This document shows, piece after piece, positions 35,301 through 46,497 of a DNA stretch of 64,000 bases. The notes below the pieces were generated by a model. It did not search any database. It saw only the letters and a list, made by a program, of their open reading frames with translations, and was not told the DNA's origin. Origin of the DNA: Pratylenchus scribneri (taxonomy: Eukaryota > Nematoda > Chromadorea > Rhabditida > Pratylenchidae); NCBI GenBank assembly GCA_030063045.1, contig JAQSEB010000111.1:1054001-1118000 (forward strand), in the 5' to 3' direction. A program made the translations under genes and the position numbers. Within the stretch, counting starts at the first letter, position 1; the number at the start of each line of letters is the position of its first letter.

Positions 35301-37899
35301 TCATTTCAATTTGTTCACATCAATTTCTTCGTCCAAAATCATCTCCAATTTCTCTTTGTTCTTTTTCACCTCCTCAATTAAATTTTCCATTTCTTTTTCT
35401 GTTTTTGGGAAATTCGGCACAGTTTTGATTCCTTCCCGGAACATAAATCGCCATATTTTGTATGGGTCCATGTGTTCATTGCCAAAAAATTCACGAATGA
35501 TTTCATTTTCCCTTGATTCCATTTCAACCATCAAATCGCCGATTTTGGCTTCGAAATCACCGAATTTATTCAGATATTCAAGCAATTCCAGCAAATTGCT
35601 TTGTTGTTTCGAATTTGTTTTTTCCATTAAATTTTGACGAAGATATTCCAATGCCGAATCGAAATTGGGCACTTTGTAAAAAATGAGTTTATGTAGCAAT
35701 AATCTGGCAAACTGCAATTAAATGAGAAATATTTTTCTAGATCAAAATAGTTTTTTTTGCATCAAAAGTAGTTTTTGACTTCTAATAAACCAGAAACGGT
35801 TTAAGACATTACAAATCTTATACCAATTTATAAATCTCATCAATAAGTGTCTTTTGACATTAAAATCGAAATTGAGCGAGTAAAATCGTTTAAATCATAT
35901 TTCTAATTGTTGCTTTAAAACTCTTTAATTTTGGTCCAAAACTGGACATTTTTTATACCATTCGATGCGTCGCGATGTGATCTACAAATTGGATAAAGTT
36001 TATATGGTCTAAAACCGGTTTTTGATTTATTAAAAGTCAAAAACTACATTTGATCCAAAAAATAATATCCCATTAAAATAATAAAAGATTAATTGGCTAA
36101 TTTAAGCTGAAATAAATACTTTCATTGTATTATAGTCTTTTAAATAATTAATTGCTGATTTGAAAAATGCACTAGAATAGGTTAAGATTTAAAATGAATT
36201 TAAAGAAGAAACTTTGCATTCCAGCAGGCTGATGACCACATCCCGAATTGATTCGTCACGCATTAATTCCTTCATTGGCTCGGCCAATTGAATGAAGAAA
36301 ATATATTGCATTAAATTGACCATTTTCCGTTGGATTTCAACCAATTTTACCATTATTTTGTCATTCTCCATTTCGGTCAACAATTCATTCGTCAACAATT
36401 CGTCGACTAATTTTGCCATTTCTTGATTATTTCCAAACAATTTTCCACCAATTTCTGCAGATTTTTCTCTACTACTTATTTGAAATATCTCCTCTGGATT
36501 TACGATCCCGAAAAAGATCAAACCTACGATAAATAAAATGAATATAAAATTTCAACATTAAAAGAATGGAAAATTTATATAATTTAATTTAAGAAAATGA
36601 TTAGCTCAATTTTCTGTTAATTAATTATTTGGAATATAGGTAATGAAATTTATATATTGTCAATGTCAATAATGCCTAATTAATAAGGATCTTTCCTATC
36701 CGTCCTACTGTACCCCCACTTTTTGCCTAATCACCCCGTCGCCCTTTCAATAAAATATTGCCTCCATCTGCCTTTTAAAGCCACTATTTTTCTTCTCTAT
36801 TTGCTTTTTTTCCTTTCATTTTTTCACATTTTCCGCACAATAATAGAATAATTTAAATAAAGTCACACTTCCCATTATCCCTATACCGTTGGACCATTGG
36901 GCGCTTAGGCTTCCGACGAAGGCCAGGGCCAACCTAGGCCCAGCTCTCACCCCAAATAACTTTAGAGATATCAAAAAATTATGCCCAATTGTAAGGTATA
37001 TTTTAGTTTAATCACCTTTATTCCTCTTCAAACTCATCAATGCCGCTTTGATCATTGCATGGTAATTTTCGAACATTTCCTCAATTTTTTCCAAATCAAT
37101 CTTTTCCTTTTCCCTTTTTATCTTTGCTTCAATCAAAAATTTCCCTAAATTCGTTTTGGCAATAAATTGCAAGAATTTATTGATGGATTGGCCCAATGCA
37201 ATGGCCGACCCAAATTTTCGGACAATTGGATTCAAAATTTGTTCATTTCCGTTTCTGAAGTCCAATTCCATCGAATATATGGCAGTTTGCATTTTTATTC
37301 GGCCATTTCCCCATTTTTGCATTTTCTCCATTTTCCAATTAATTCATGGGAATTCTTTATTAATTTTTCCAATTCCAATTTTAAATGAATTTTAAATTTT
37401 TCTTCTTTTTCCTTGAATATTTGCCCCAAAATATATTCCTCAATTTGTTGCCAGAATTTTTCCACCTCCAAAATGAATTTTGTCCCATTTCCCCCAATCA
37501 AAGCATTCAATGGATTTAGGCAATCTTTTTCAAATTCCACAAATCCTTCCATCAATTTATCATATTCTTTTTTATATAATTCATTCTTTTTATATTTCTC
37601 CGTGTGCAATTCAATATTTCTCGGCTAAATTTATAATTATTTCAATTCCCATTCAAATTTAACCCACAATAAAATCCTCTTTCGCCTCCAAATAATTCTT
37701 CAATTTTTTAATTCCATCCAAAATTTCCTTCTTATGTTCGTAAAATACATCTGAAAATGCCAAAAATTATTTCCCAAAATTTTGCCAAACCAATAAATCG
37801 AATTCCATCTTCCTCCTCATATTGGCCATTTGAAAATTTGTCCGCCAAAATGATTGTGGAAAATGTCAAAATTGGCCAATAAATTAATTCAATTTTCAT
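35301..37899 (-). CDS. Secreted alpha-helical protein, unknown family, with a frame break
   Basis: Exons 37899-37791, 37750-37668, 37624-37016, 36523-36213, 35711-35301. Met 37899 starts a signal peptide (MKIELIYWPILTFSTIILA). The rest is Lys/Glu/Leu-rich and helical, without Cys pattern, membrane helix or known domain. In exon 3 the frame that starts PRNIELHTEKYKK ends at a TAA near 37295, while the frame ending SLKRNKG is open from 37331 down. There is no GT or usable GC donor in the overlap, so one base seems to be missing (or two extra) between about 37290 and 37330. The intron between 37016 and 36523 contains a MITE family B copy, and phases match across it, but two genes (37016-37899 and 35301-36523) remain possible. 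Confidence 0.6.
35785..36030. repeat. Dispersed repeat related to 15315-15560
   Basis: Shares AAATCGAAATTGAGCGAG, TTTAATTTTGGTCCAAAAC and ATGGTCTAAAACCGGTTTT with the copy in the PEPT intron. It lies in the last intron of the helical secreted gene. Confidence 0.6.
36660..36975. mobile_element. MITE family B copy
   Basis: Starts TCAATGTCAATAATGCCTAA and ends CCCAAATAACTTTAGAG. The internal TTTGCTTTTTTTCCTTTCAT and CACATTTTCCGCACAATAAT are identical in type to the UGT intron copy. Confidence 0.8.
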
Positions 37900-38877
37900 T
37901 TTAATTCACTCAAATAAATTTAAATTAAAAATTGCTTGCCTCTTGAATTAAATTCTAAATTCAAAAGCTCTTCATCAAATTCACCTCATTTTTCATTCAA
38001 TCAATCAATTTTTGGTTCATTTTTTATGTGATCCAAAAAGGCCCAAAAAGAGGCATCAAAGACAAAGACAATGGGCCAAATTATTAGGGGATTGGCCTCC
38101 CATTTTTATTTGGCCAAAAAATCATTGCCCTTATTGTCAATTGAAAATTGGAAAAATGTAAAGGGTCCGGAATTCGAATTATGATTGGTTGATCGAAAAT
38201 TATTAATAAATTTATTTAAATAATTATTAATGAATGATCTCAACTGAAAATAATTATAAATATTTTGATTAATTAAAGAGAAGCATGCTTTCATTTTTAT
38301 TGTTAATTAAAATGACTAAAGTAAACTTTAGTATATTGGATAATAGATAGAATTGATGTTGATGAAATCATTTTAGGCATTATTCTAGTTAAATTAAAAT
38401 AATTAATTTAATAAATGCTAAATTAAATATTGAGTCCCTTTCAAATTGGATTATTTAAATTACAATTGTTTTTTTTCATTTTTAGTTATATTGGATTTGG
38501 CCTAAAACCGATTTATAAAATCGTGGCTTAATTTTTGGTAGAGGAAGCATCACTAAAAATTAAGAAATAATCAAAAATTAATCTATTTATTTTCCTTCAA
38601 TTATTTAAAAATCATTTATTTATATTGATAATATAGAAAATGGATGATAATTAAACAAAATTTATGGATAATTAATTGTAAATTTTTTTTTATTAAATAT
38701 ATGATTCAATTTATAAAAATTAAATAAAAAGAAAAATATTTTTACGATAAAATTAAAATTTAAAGAAAATGTGAACAAAATAAAGATTTTTAAAATAAAA
38801 TTCAAATTTAATTAATTACATCATTCAAATTTAAATACTATATTGCTTGTTTCAATTCCATTCTCCCAATTCCAATT
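37900..38877. other. AT-rich spacer
   Basis: About 1 kb with no exon chain. It contains the promoter of the helical secreted gene and the 3' flank of the CA-related gene. Confidence 0.5.
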
Positions 38878-41571
38878 TCATCCTTCAACTTGATATTTGT
38901 TGTATTTTTCCTTGCCAATTGCCTCATTTTTCTGCTGTTGTTTTCCAATTAATCGCTTTTCCTCTCTTGATGGATTACTCCGATAACCCATATCCACGTA
39001 AACATTGCTTGGACAATTCCCGCCATCGGCTGGGGGCTTCAATTCGCAAATTTATTAATTAATCCAAATTTATTCACAATTTTTCACCTTCAATTTCACA
39101 TTTATATTCGTCCTTATCATTCGACCATTGTTCGCCTTCAATGGCCTATAATTTGAGCTCAATGGGACTGGCGGCGCCGTCGATTCACCTTCGCCTCCCT
39201 TTTTATCAACTGCAGGCGGTTTTTCACTTTGAACTAATTCACTCCAAATTGCCAGCTAAAATATCAAATTTTTTGATTTTGGTTTTAAAAAATTTTCTCA
39301 CACTTTCGGCACTCATATAAATTGGCGAATTGAAAAGAACCCTTTAATTAATTATATTTATTTTTAATTTATTTTTACAAACAAGGCAAATTCTCTAATT
39401 AAAAATTTATAAATAGTAAATTAAATCAAATTAAGTTTATTTTAACAATAAATGTTATTTACCATGTGACCGTCTCATAGCAGCCAGGGAATGTCAGTGA
39501 ACCTTCGTAGCTGACAAATTGATCGGTGGATGGCATCAATGCCGATGGTTGGAAATGCCTAACTCTAACCATTTGATCTAAATTAGCATCAATTTTGGTG
39601 CATTAGACACTTTTTAACCCACTTCTATGCTTTATGCTCGGTGCCACATTGCTCAATCTCTTCAGCTCGGAATTTGTTTTGTCGCCAATCTTTTTGGGAA
39701 AATGTCATAATTCAAATATAAATATGCCCAAAATTTACATCCACAATTAGTCCAATGGCCAATAATCCTCTTGGTTGGGAAAGGGCTTGCGTGAAATTTT
39801 CATACAAATCCGAATTATAGCCAATCATTTGGACCTATGAAAATTAGGAAAATATAAATATATATTCTATAAAGATACCTCAGCCGGAAATCGAACACGA
39901 TCAATTGTGTGCTCCGAGCCACGTTCTCCTTTTTTGAGATCACCAAAATGGAAAAGCTTAATTTTAAAAATGATTTATTAATTAAATTGATGGCATTTGG
40001 CATTTTAAAATAATTGGTAAATGCTAATTTATATTTATGGCATTAATAAATAAGCAGGGTTGGTCTGGACAGAGTCCGTTTTAATAAAATTTTAGCTAAA
40101 AATGGCTTAAATTTTAATCAAAAATTGCCTCTCCGATTGAAGACAAAACCGAAAAACCGATCGATTTGTCCCTCGGTTTTGCGGTTTTAGAATCTCAATT
40201 TCGGTGTTTGGATAAAAAAAACCCGGTTTCGGTTCGGATAACTGGCACTGTCCAACCCTAATAATAAGGATATACCAATTGTTGGAATTGATATGTGTAT
40301 GGATATGCCGGTCCTCCTATGATTGTGACTGGAGTGGTGGGGGATTGTGCTATTGTTTGCGCATTTTGACCATTCTGATGAATGTTGCCTTTGGATGAAT
40401 TCCCATAAATGACATTTAGCAAAGGGAATTGGCCAGTGTTCCAAAGGTCACCATCCAATTGGCCCTTTGAAATGGACAATTTGGTCAAACCAGGGTCGAA
40501 AACAAGTCTAAAAGTAATTTTATTTTTAAAAATGTTTTTTGTCAACTTTTCCGGATCAATATTGATTGGTGACTGAATGGAATAAATAATTAATTAATTA
40601 AGAATTAATTTAATTTTACCTGCAATTTGCCAGCTTTGCACATTCTCCAATGTTTGTGCATCAATCCCCAAAAGTCAGGGCCTAAATTATTCGTTTTATT
40701 TTACCAAAAATATGTATAATTTAATATTTTTATATCCCCAATTCCCAATAAACCGATTAAAATGCAAGGTTGAACGCAAAGTAAACCAAGGGTGGCCAAC
40801 CAAAATGGCATTTTTAGATTTATTGTCGAAAATGAAGAGCCTATTATTGGTCGATGCCGAGATTGTAAAGGAAATGGCTGAGCCGAATTTGGCCAATTTG
40901 CCCGCACCAAACTGGCCGCAGGGAATATTATGCGTGGAATTGGGAGACAGCGTCGATGGTGGGCTCCCATCGTTGGGTGGTGGCTTTGGACGATGCCGGA
41001 AATGAGCCAACGAACTTGGAATTTGCGCAGGGAAATGAGCCAAATGAGTGGATGGAAAGGGAATTCCACTCCAATTTGTGGGGGCAAAAATGGATTTTCA
41101 CAGTTGACAAAAGGGAAATTGGGAGGGAAAAAGGGAGGAATGGAAAAAAAGTGGGGACAAGCGTGGGAATTTGTCGCCTACGGGGATATAATGGAGGCAT
41201 ATCTGTGTCCAACGGGAGCAAGCCAAAAGCCTCTACGCTAATTTGCACATTCATGCGCGAAGGAAAATAACAAAAAAAATGGAAAGGAGGCAAATGGAAA
41301 CATTCTTTGGTGAAAATGGCATGGGAGAATTAAAGGACCCACTCAAAAGCATACTTTTTTGTTGAAATATGTAAAAATTTGTAATAATTCCCAAAGGCCT
41401 AATTTATTAAATACTTTATTGTAATTTACCTCCAAAAAGGTCATTATCATATGTCCATGGATATTCGCCATTGCTGAGTTCAGCCACAATAAAATTGAAT
41501 AAAAATAAAAGGGAAAATGATTGAAAAATAATTGGAAAATAGCCGATAAATTTATAGCAATGAATAATCAT
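38878..41571 (-). CDS. Carbonic-anhydrase-related protein (CA10/CA11 type), secreted
   Basis: Ten exons join in phase to 407 aa: 41571-41430, 40681-40620, 40572-40276, 39956-39879, 39834-39739, 39689-39623, 39577-39463, 39341-39302, 39255-39088, 39036-38878. After a signal peptide come the CA landmarks WTYDNDLFGGPDFWGLMH, QSPINI-like SPINIDPEKLT, RGSEHTID, GLIVDIGD, FVSYEGSLTFPGCYETVTW and NYRPLKANNGRMIRTNI. Of the three zinc-binding His, only the middle one (LFHFG) is kept. The first is Leu and the third is Gln (AEVQMIGYN), so the protein should be catalytically inactive, as in CA10/CA11 (EVQLIHYN). Vertebrate CA10/11 bind neurexins at synapses, and C. elegans cah-1/cah-2 are the likely orthologues. 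A Gln/Asn/Thr-rich insertion of about 40 residues precedes the LFHFG strand. Confidence 0.92.
40052..40260. mobile_element. hAT-like MITE in CA-related gene intron
   Basis: Ends CAGGGTTGGTCTGGACAG and CTGTCCAACCCTA form inverted tips typical of hAT elements. The flanks AAATAAG / ATAATAAG suggest an 8-bp target duplication with a mismatch. The interior has AAAACCGAAAAACCGATCG. No ORF. Confidence 0.65.
40690..41300. other. GC-richer intron 1 of the CA-related gene with dense ORFs
   Basis: Overlapping ORFs of up to 128 codons exist on both strands between 40700 and 41290, but none joins to neighbours or shows a domain. The block lies wholly inside the first intron of the minus-strand gene. It resembles in composition the blocks at 30730-31880 and 41660-42120. 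Confidence 0.4.
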
Positions 41572-43516
41572 TTTGAATTAGCTGAAAATATTTTTAAAAT
41601 ATGATTCAAGGATATTTACTTTAAAATTTTACAAAAAATATTTCTACTAAAAGTTGCATGGATTTATTTGCATTTGTGGGTGAAAGGAGGAGGCAGTTTT
41701 CCACTGACCGCCCCCCCCCCTTCCCTCATTTTGAATGTGCCAGCTGGCCAACCAAATTTTTGGGGGACATTTGAAATGCAAGAATCTGATGCGAATATAT
41801 GGGGCCATGGAGGTATTGGATGGAAGGAAGCCCCGGGATTAGTTAGTCGGTCTCAATGGGCCCCTTGAAGAGGCAAAATTTGATCCCTTCCCTTTTGACG
41901 TTATACCCATTTTTGGGTGGATGCGAGGGTTCATTTTGTGTGCCGGCCAAAAATGAGTTATGGATGGGAAGAAGGAAATGTAAAGGGCCAAATGGATTGT
42001 CGAGATTATTTTTGGGGGAATAAAAGGGACAAAAGGAGAGGTGCCCTCATTTTAGGAAGCACAAAAGGCCAATTCATATGTGCTGCACAGCAGGGAAACC
42101 ATCATCTTTGAGTGGCTTTAAGGACATTTCGAATGGAGAGTTTTCCTCAATATTTAAATGGGCAAAAATAATTTATAAAATTCGAAAAATATAATGGAAT
42201 ATTTGGGCACGATTAAAATGGGTTGGTATTTAATTTGAAAAGAAACATTGAAAATGGCGAAAAGGGTATTGGGAGAAAAGGTTGTAGCGGTTTAATTGTT
42301 TGTCCTACATCCATAAACATTAAAACCAATCGATGGAACTCATTAAGACTCGTCGATTGGTATATAATTTGTCACTAAAGATAAACCGGTTAAACTATCT
42401 CTGGTTTTTGGAAAATCAACTTATAAAATGATTAAATCTAAACAAAATCATTATCAAACGATGCGTCTCAAAAAAATTTATCGATTGGTTTAGTGTTTGG
42501 GAGTCAAACACAAACCATTAAACTGATGAAATCTTTTCGCCATTTTCAATATTTTTTCTCTATTTTAAATATTTCCCATTAAAATAGAGGATTGATTTTA
42601 ATATCAAATTAATTGGAAAATATATGACTTTTTGGCTATATACAAAATTGAGAAGATCTTTTAGAAGGGAGGGGGGAAAATGCCGGCAAAATGAGAAGAA
42701 GTCCTTCTAGTGTGGTGAGATGAGCCCCAAAAAGGAGAAGGGGGATTGTGCCTGTCAACATCTAATCCGCTTTTCATTATAAAAGTGAGCACTGACATAT
42801 GGAAAAGGCAAAAAGTGAAGAGGTGACAAATTGGAAATGGAAATAAAGAATATGGCATCAAAAGTTTCCATTGAAGAAAAATGTTATAATTAAAATATTT
42901 TTTCAATTTAATTTTACTCATTTTGATGGCCATTTATATACATTTTAATATTTTTTGGTCAAATTTATTTTATTTCATGCACAATACACAATTAAGTGGG
43001 TTGGAGGAATTATTAAAGAATGCAAAATATGCCATTTGGAAAGAAAATATTTATTTTGACAAAGAATTCCCGCTGTGTTTTGCAGACCAACAATTATTAA
43101 TATTTTGCCTCTATGAATCAATTGAAGTGGCATATTGGGAAATAATGTTTAGAGGGATAAAATTTATAAAATTATTATTTTATTTTTATTCCAAATTTTT
43201 AATTTAAATTTCCATGAACATCCATTTCTTATCAATTTCCCTACAAAATTTGAAGTCTGAAAATTTTGAAATTATGAAATGAATAATGTATTGTCTCCGA
43301 GGAGAATAAATTGATAAGAAAAATGAGGTGATGGATTAATAGAAGTGGTATTCAGACAAAATTTAACAATGAAAAAAGCGGTATTATTTGGGGGATTAAA
43401 AATGGGGAATGGTCAAATTGATGATGATTTTCAATCTTCTTTCATTGTTTATTTAAATAATAATTTGCATCATCATTTTTCTATTATTTCTAAACTCTGA
43501 CCAAATTCTGAAAATA
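41572..43516. other. Divergent intergenic region between CA-related and lipase genes
   Basis: Contains a GC-richer block at about 41660-42120 (with a C10 run near 41709), a MITE family C copy at 42290-42525, and AT-rich sequence to the lipase start. The + ORF at 42923-43207 has no splice context and is not called. Confidence 0.45.
42290..42525. mobile_element. MITE family C copy
   Basis: Starts TTGTTTGTCCTACATCC and ends GTCAAACACAAACCATT. Internal CGTCGATTGGTATATAATTT matches the copy at 17817-18075. Confidence 0.7.
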
Positions 43517-45052
43517 ATGTTTTTACATCTTTCACTTCTCCTCATCCTTCCCATTTTGTCAATTTGTTCGCCAATAAAAACTTCTGAAAATTTGGATTCT
43601 GATTGGCTTTTGGAGCATCAAAATGAGGAAATCACCACCGATGAATTGGCCAGAAAATTTGGAGTGCCGGAAGTAAACAATTACAAAAAGATAATGAAAG
43701 GAAAGGGAAGAAAGGTTCTAACAAAATTTGGATTAGATTTAAACAAATTTCCTTGACAAATATTTAAGTTGTTGAAAGGAGAAAAACCAAAAGAATTCGC
43801 CTTCAATCATGAATTAGCCCGTGATAAATTTTTGCCAATGGCCTCCGCTGCATATGGCACCGATGAGAATATTCAGCAATGTTTGCAGAAAGCATTCGAA
43901 AATGGCAAGGTATATTCCATTAAATAAATTATATAAGATTCAATCAAATTATGTTTTATATACTGTATTACCCATCAATAGAATACTGTATTCTAAATAA
44001 TTATATTTTATTTTCTAAATCCAATTCATTTAGCTCCATCGCCATGTCAAAATTCCTTGCAATGGACATAATAATCAAATTTGTGCCGGCTTTTTGGCCA
44101 TTTCCCATTCCGACAAGGCCATTATCCTCTCATTTCGGTCTGCTTGAAATAAGTTTATTTAACGAATACTGTTTAAAGTGGTACCAGTTCATTTATGCAA
44201 TTGACATCGCGCATTCTTTTTATCAGCCAAGCGAATGCAACCTTGGGTGGAAAGGTCCATCCAAAAGGGAAAAATCATAAAAATGTATTTTTCGCTTAAG
44301 GTCGCCTCATATTTCTCGGAAATTTTTGTTCAATTAATGGAAAAAGGCATCATCGAAGATGCCCTCAAATTGATCAAGGTCAATCCGGGATATGAACTTT
44401 GGGTATTTTTAAAATATTTTTCATTGTTTAATATCCAAATTTTTTGATCACTGGACATTCGTTGGGTGGAGCGCTGGCATCTTTGGCAGCCGCAGAAATT
44501 TATTTGAGCAAATCAATTGAGGCGGATAAAATTAAGCTGGTCACATTTGGACAGCCCAGAACTGGAAATACGGAATGGGCAACGGCAATGAGTCGAGCTG
44601 TTGGTTCATTTTTACATTTACAATATTTTATTGGATATACAATGAAATGAAATATTTTTGTAATATTTTTGTTTAATTGTAATTTTTTCCAGCTTCCTCA
44701 TTACAATTATCGTATAATAAATCAAAGGGATGTGGTGGCCCATATTCCGCTTCGACGATTCCAAAATTATCAACATTTTATGACCGAAGTTTGAATTTGA
44801 ATTCATTCAAATTAAAATTTCAATTAATTTTAAGGTTTGGTACAAAAATGAAATGGAAAAGGGGGAATTTGTGCAATGCGATGAAATGGACGAAGATGAC
44901 CAAAATTGTAGCAATTCACTTTGGTCATTTACATTTTTATTATAAAATAAATATATATTTATTTTTTTAGGACTTTCTCAGTTGTAAATCATGCCTATTA
45001 TTATGGCCATAAAGTGAATGTTTATGGAAAAAATGGTTGCGAAGATGTTTAA
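43517..45052 (+). CDS. Secreted class-3 lipase (alpha/beta hydrolase)
   Basis: Nine exons, all phase-consistent: 43517-43672, 43769-43909, 44034-44137, 44179-44254, 44301-44402, 44447-44599, 44693-44788, 44835-44923, 44971-45052 (332 aa). A signal peptide (MFLHLSLLLILPILSICS) leads the chain. Fungal-lipase-type motifs follow: PMASAAY, SFRGT, the nucleophile elbow ITGHSLGGALASLAAAEI, VTFGQPRTGN, the catalytic Asp in NQRDVVAHIP, and the final catalytic His in VVNHAYYYGH. Several Cys fit the disulfide set of nematode class-3 lipases. The family hydrolyses acyl esters; extracellular or gut secretion is likely. The intron from 44403 to 44446 ends in TG rather than AG, yet only that junction keeps the frame and the conserved motif. 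Confidence 0.9.
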
Positions 45053-45379
45053 TTGAATAAAAATAATGAGAAAAATCAAAAATGAAAGGAAATTGAATTA
45101 AATTTAGTATATTTAATTAATTATGAATTATAATATTATAATTTTCACAACTCTCAAATTGTTGTCAACGCAATTCTTTATGACCTTGCTGTTGTATTTA
45201 CCCTTCACTCTTCTTTGATTATAATATATGAATAAAAAATATTTTAATATTATAGCATGGAAAAGAATTAAAATTGAAAACTGGTAAATGATAAAAGAAA
45301 AGAGAATTTTGGGAAATCAAGACGAAAGGAAAAAGCCGAGTGTGATGTGTGAATAGAAATCGGAAATATTGAAAATATA
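45053..45379. other. 3' flank of lipase
   Basis: AT-rich. AATAAA-type words occur near 45230. No gene. Confidence 0.5.
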
Positions 45380-46089
45380 TACCGTAATTCTTCTATTTGA
45401 AGCCCACCTTCTATTTGAAGCCCACCTTCTATTTGAAGCCCACTTCTATTTAAAGCCCACCCTAGTGGGTCTCTGAAATTTATAAGCCCACCTTCTGAAG
45501 CCCACTTCTATTTAAAGCCCACCCTAGTGGGTCTCTGAAATTTATAAGCCCACCTTCTATTTGAAGCCCACCTTCTAATAGAAGCCCACTCCTCAAAAAA
45601 TTTTTTTCCATCTTTGATTTTTAATTCTCTAAGATGTTTTGAATGGTAAAACATGTTCTAATTTATAAAAATGTTGTCAATTGTAAAAAAACATTTTCAA
45701 AAACATATTTAGAATCTAAAAAAATGTTGTGAATTTTAAAAACATGATGTTTTTAGTCGAAAACATGTTGTGAATACCAAAAATATGATGTTTTTAGTCG
45801 AAAAACATGTTTCCAATCGTAAAATTTTTGATTTTCTGAAAAATGCACCAAAAAAATGTTTTGAATTGCAAAAATTATGTTTTGATATATAAAATTGTAA
45901 AAAAATTTAGTAAAAACATGTTTTGTATTGAAAAAATATGTTCTGATTTTTGCAAATTTTATTGAATACAATTTAATTTTCATTCATTTTCCCTCTCTGA
46001 AATTTATAGCCCACCTTCTATTTGAAGCCCACCCTAGAGAGGCTCTGAAATTTATAAGCCCATGGGCTTCTAATAGAAGAATTACGGTA
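45380..46089. mobile_element. Largest MITE family A member (710 bp), TA-flanked
   Basis: Left tip TACCGTAATTCTTCTATTTG, right tip CTAATAGAAGAATTACGGTA. Behind the left tip GAAGCCCACCTTCTATTT is tandemly repeated, and CCCTAGTGGGTCTCTGAAAT occurs twice. The centre is AT-rich with many AAAACATGTT-like words. No transposase ORF is present. The right tip ends 34 bp before the 3' end of the RNase P RNA gene. Confidence 0.85.
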
Positions 46090-46123
46090 GCATAAAAATA
46101 AAATTATTGTTAAAATAAATGCA

Positions 46124-46424
46124 AAAAAGATTGATGGTAACGGCGGGGTAAGCCCTATTCTGTGTTCGCGACATTACTTTGTGCTTCGACGAACATCGAG
46201 CGCTCCCTTTCCAATGTTTAAAGCAATCAGGCTCTTCCCTTTCGGGAATCTTAGCCCTTCTCGATCGCCCAAGGGCCCCAATAATTGGGATTTTTGCGCT
46301 CGACTGCACGCCACTAGGCGTGGACTCTTTCAGCCGCAGGTCCAGGGACTTTCCTCAGAACATTTTTAAGCAGCCACAAATTTGAGCTGGTCCGTCGTTC
46401 CGATTTATCGCCCACGCCATCACC
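46124..46424 (-). ncRNA. RNase P RNA
   Basis: Read on the minus strand, the universally conserved blocks are present: CR-I GAGGAAAGTCCC (46345-46356) and CR-V ACAGAATAGGGCTTACC (46147-46163). Their pairing AAGU-CCCU with AGGGCUU reproduces helix P4 with the bulged U. The 5' end GGTGATGGCG (46415-46424) pairs over ten positions (two G-U) with CGCCGTTACC (46136-46145), the closing helix P1. A CAAAGTAATG segment fits CR-III. A run of six T on the minus strand (46123-46128) just after P1 is a Pol III terminator. The RNA of about 300 nt is the catalytic subunit that trims 5' leaders from pre-tRNAs in the nucleus. The exact 5' end is inferred from P1 and the TATA spacing. It would be the counterpart of C. 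elegans rpr-1. Confidence 0.9.
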
Positions 46425-46452
46425 ACATGGAATGGACAAATTCACTTCTCCA

Positions 46453-46497
46453 TTATATAGAATAGAGGGCTTCTCGCTGGGAAATGTTTATGGGAAG
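46453..46497 (-). promoter_or_regulatory. Pol III type 3 promoter of RNase P RNA (TATA + PSE-like motif)
   Basis: TATATAA (46453-46459) lies 28 bp upstream of the predicted RNA start. CTTCCCATAAA (46487-46497) lies 27 bp further up. The same motif is found at almost the same spacing before the second RNA gene. Confidence 0.75.

Noticed and set aside
42923..43207. Plus-strand ORF of 94 codons upstream of the lipase
   Set aside because: Hydrophobic AT-rich composition, no splice partners and no conserved motif.
46179..46385. Two overlapping ORFs opposite the RNase P RNA
   Set aside because: They are chance ORFs across the GC-rich structured RNA.
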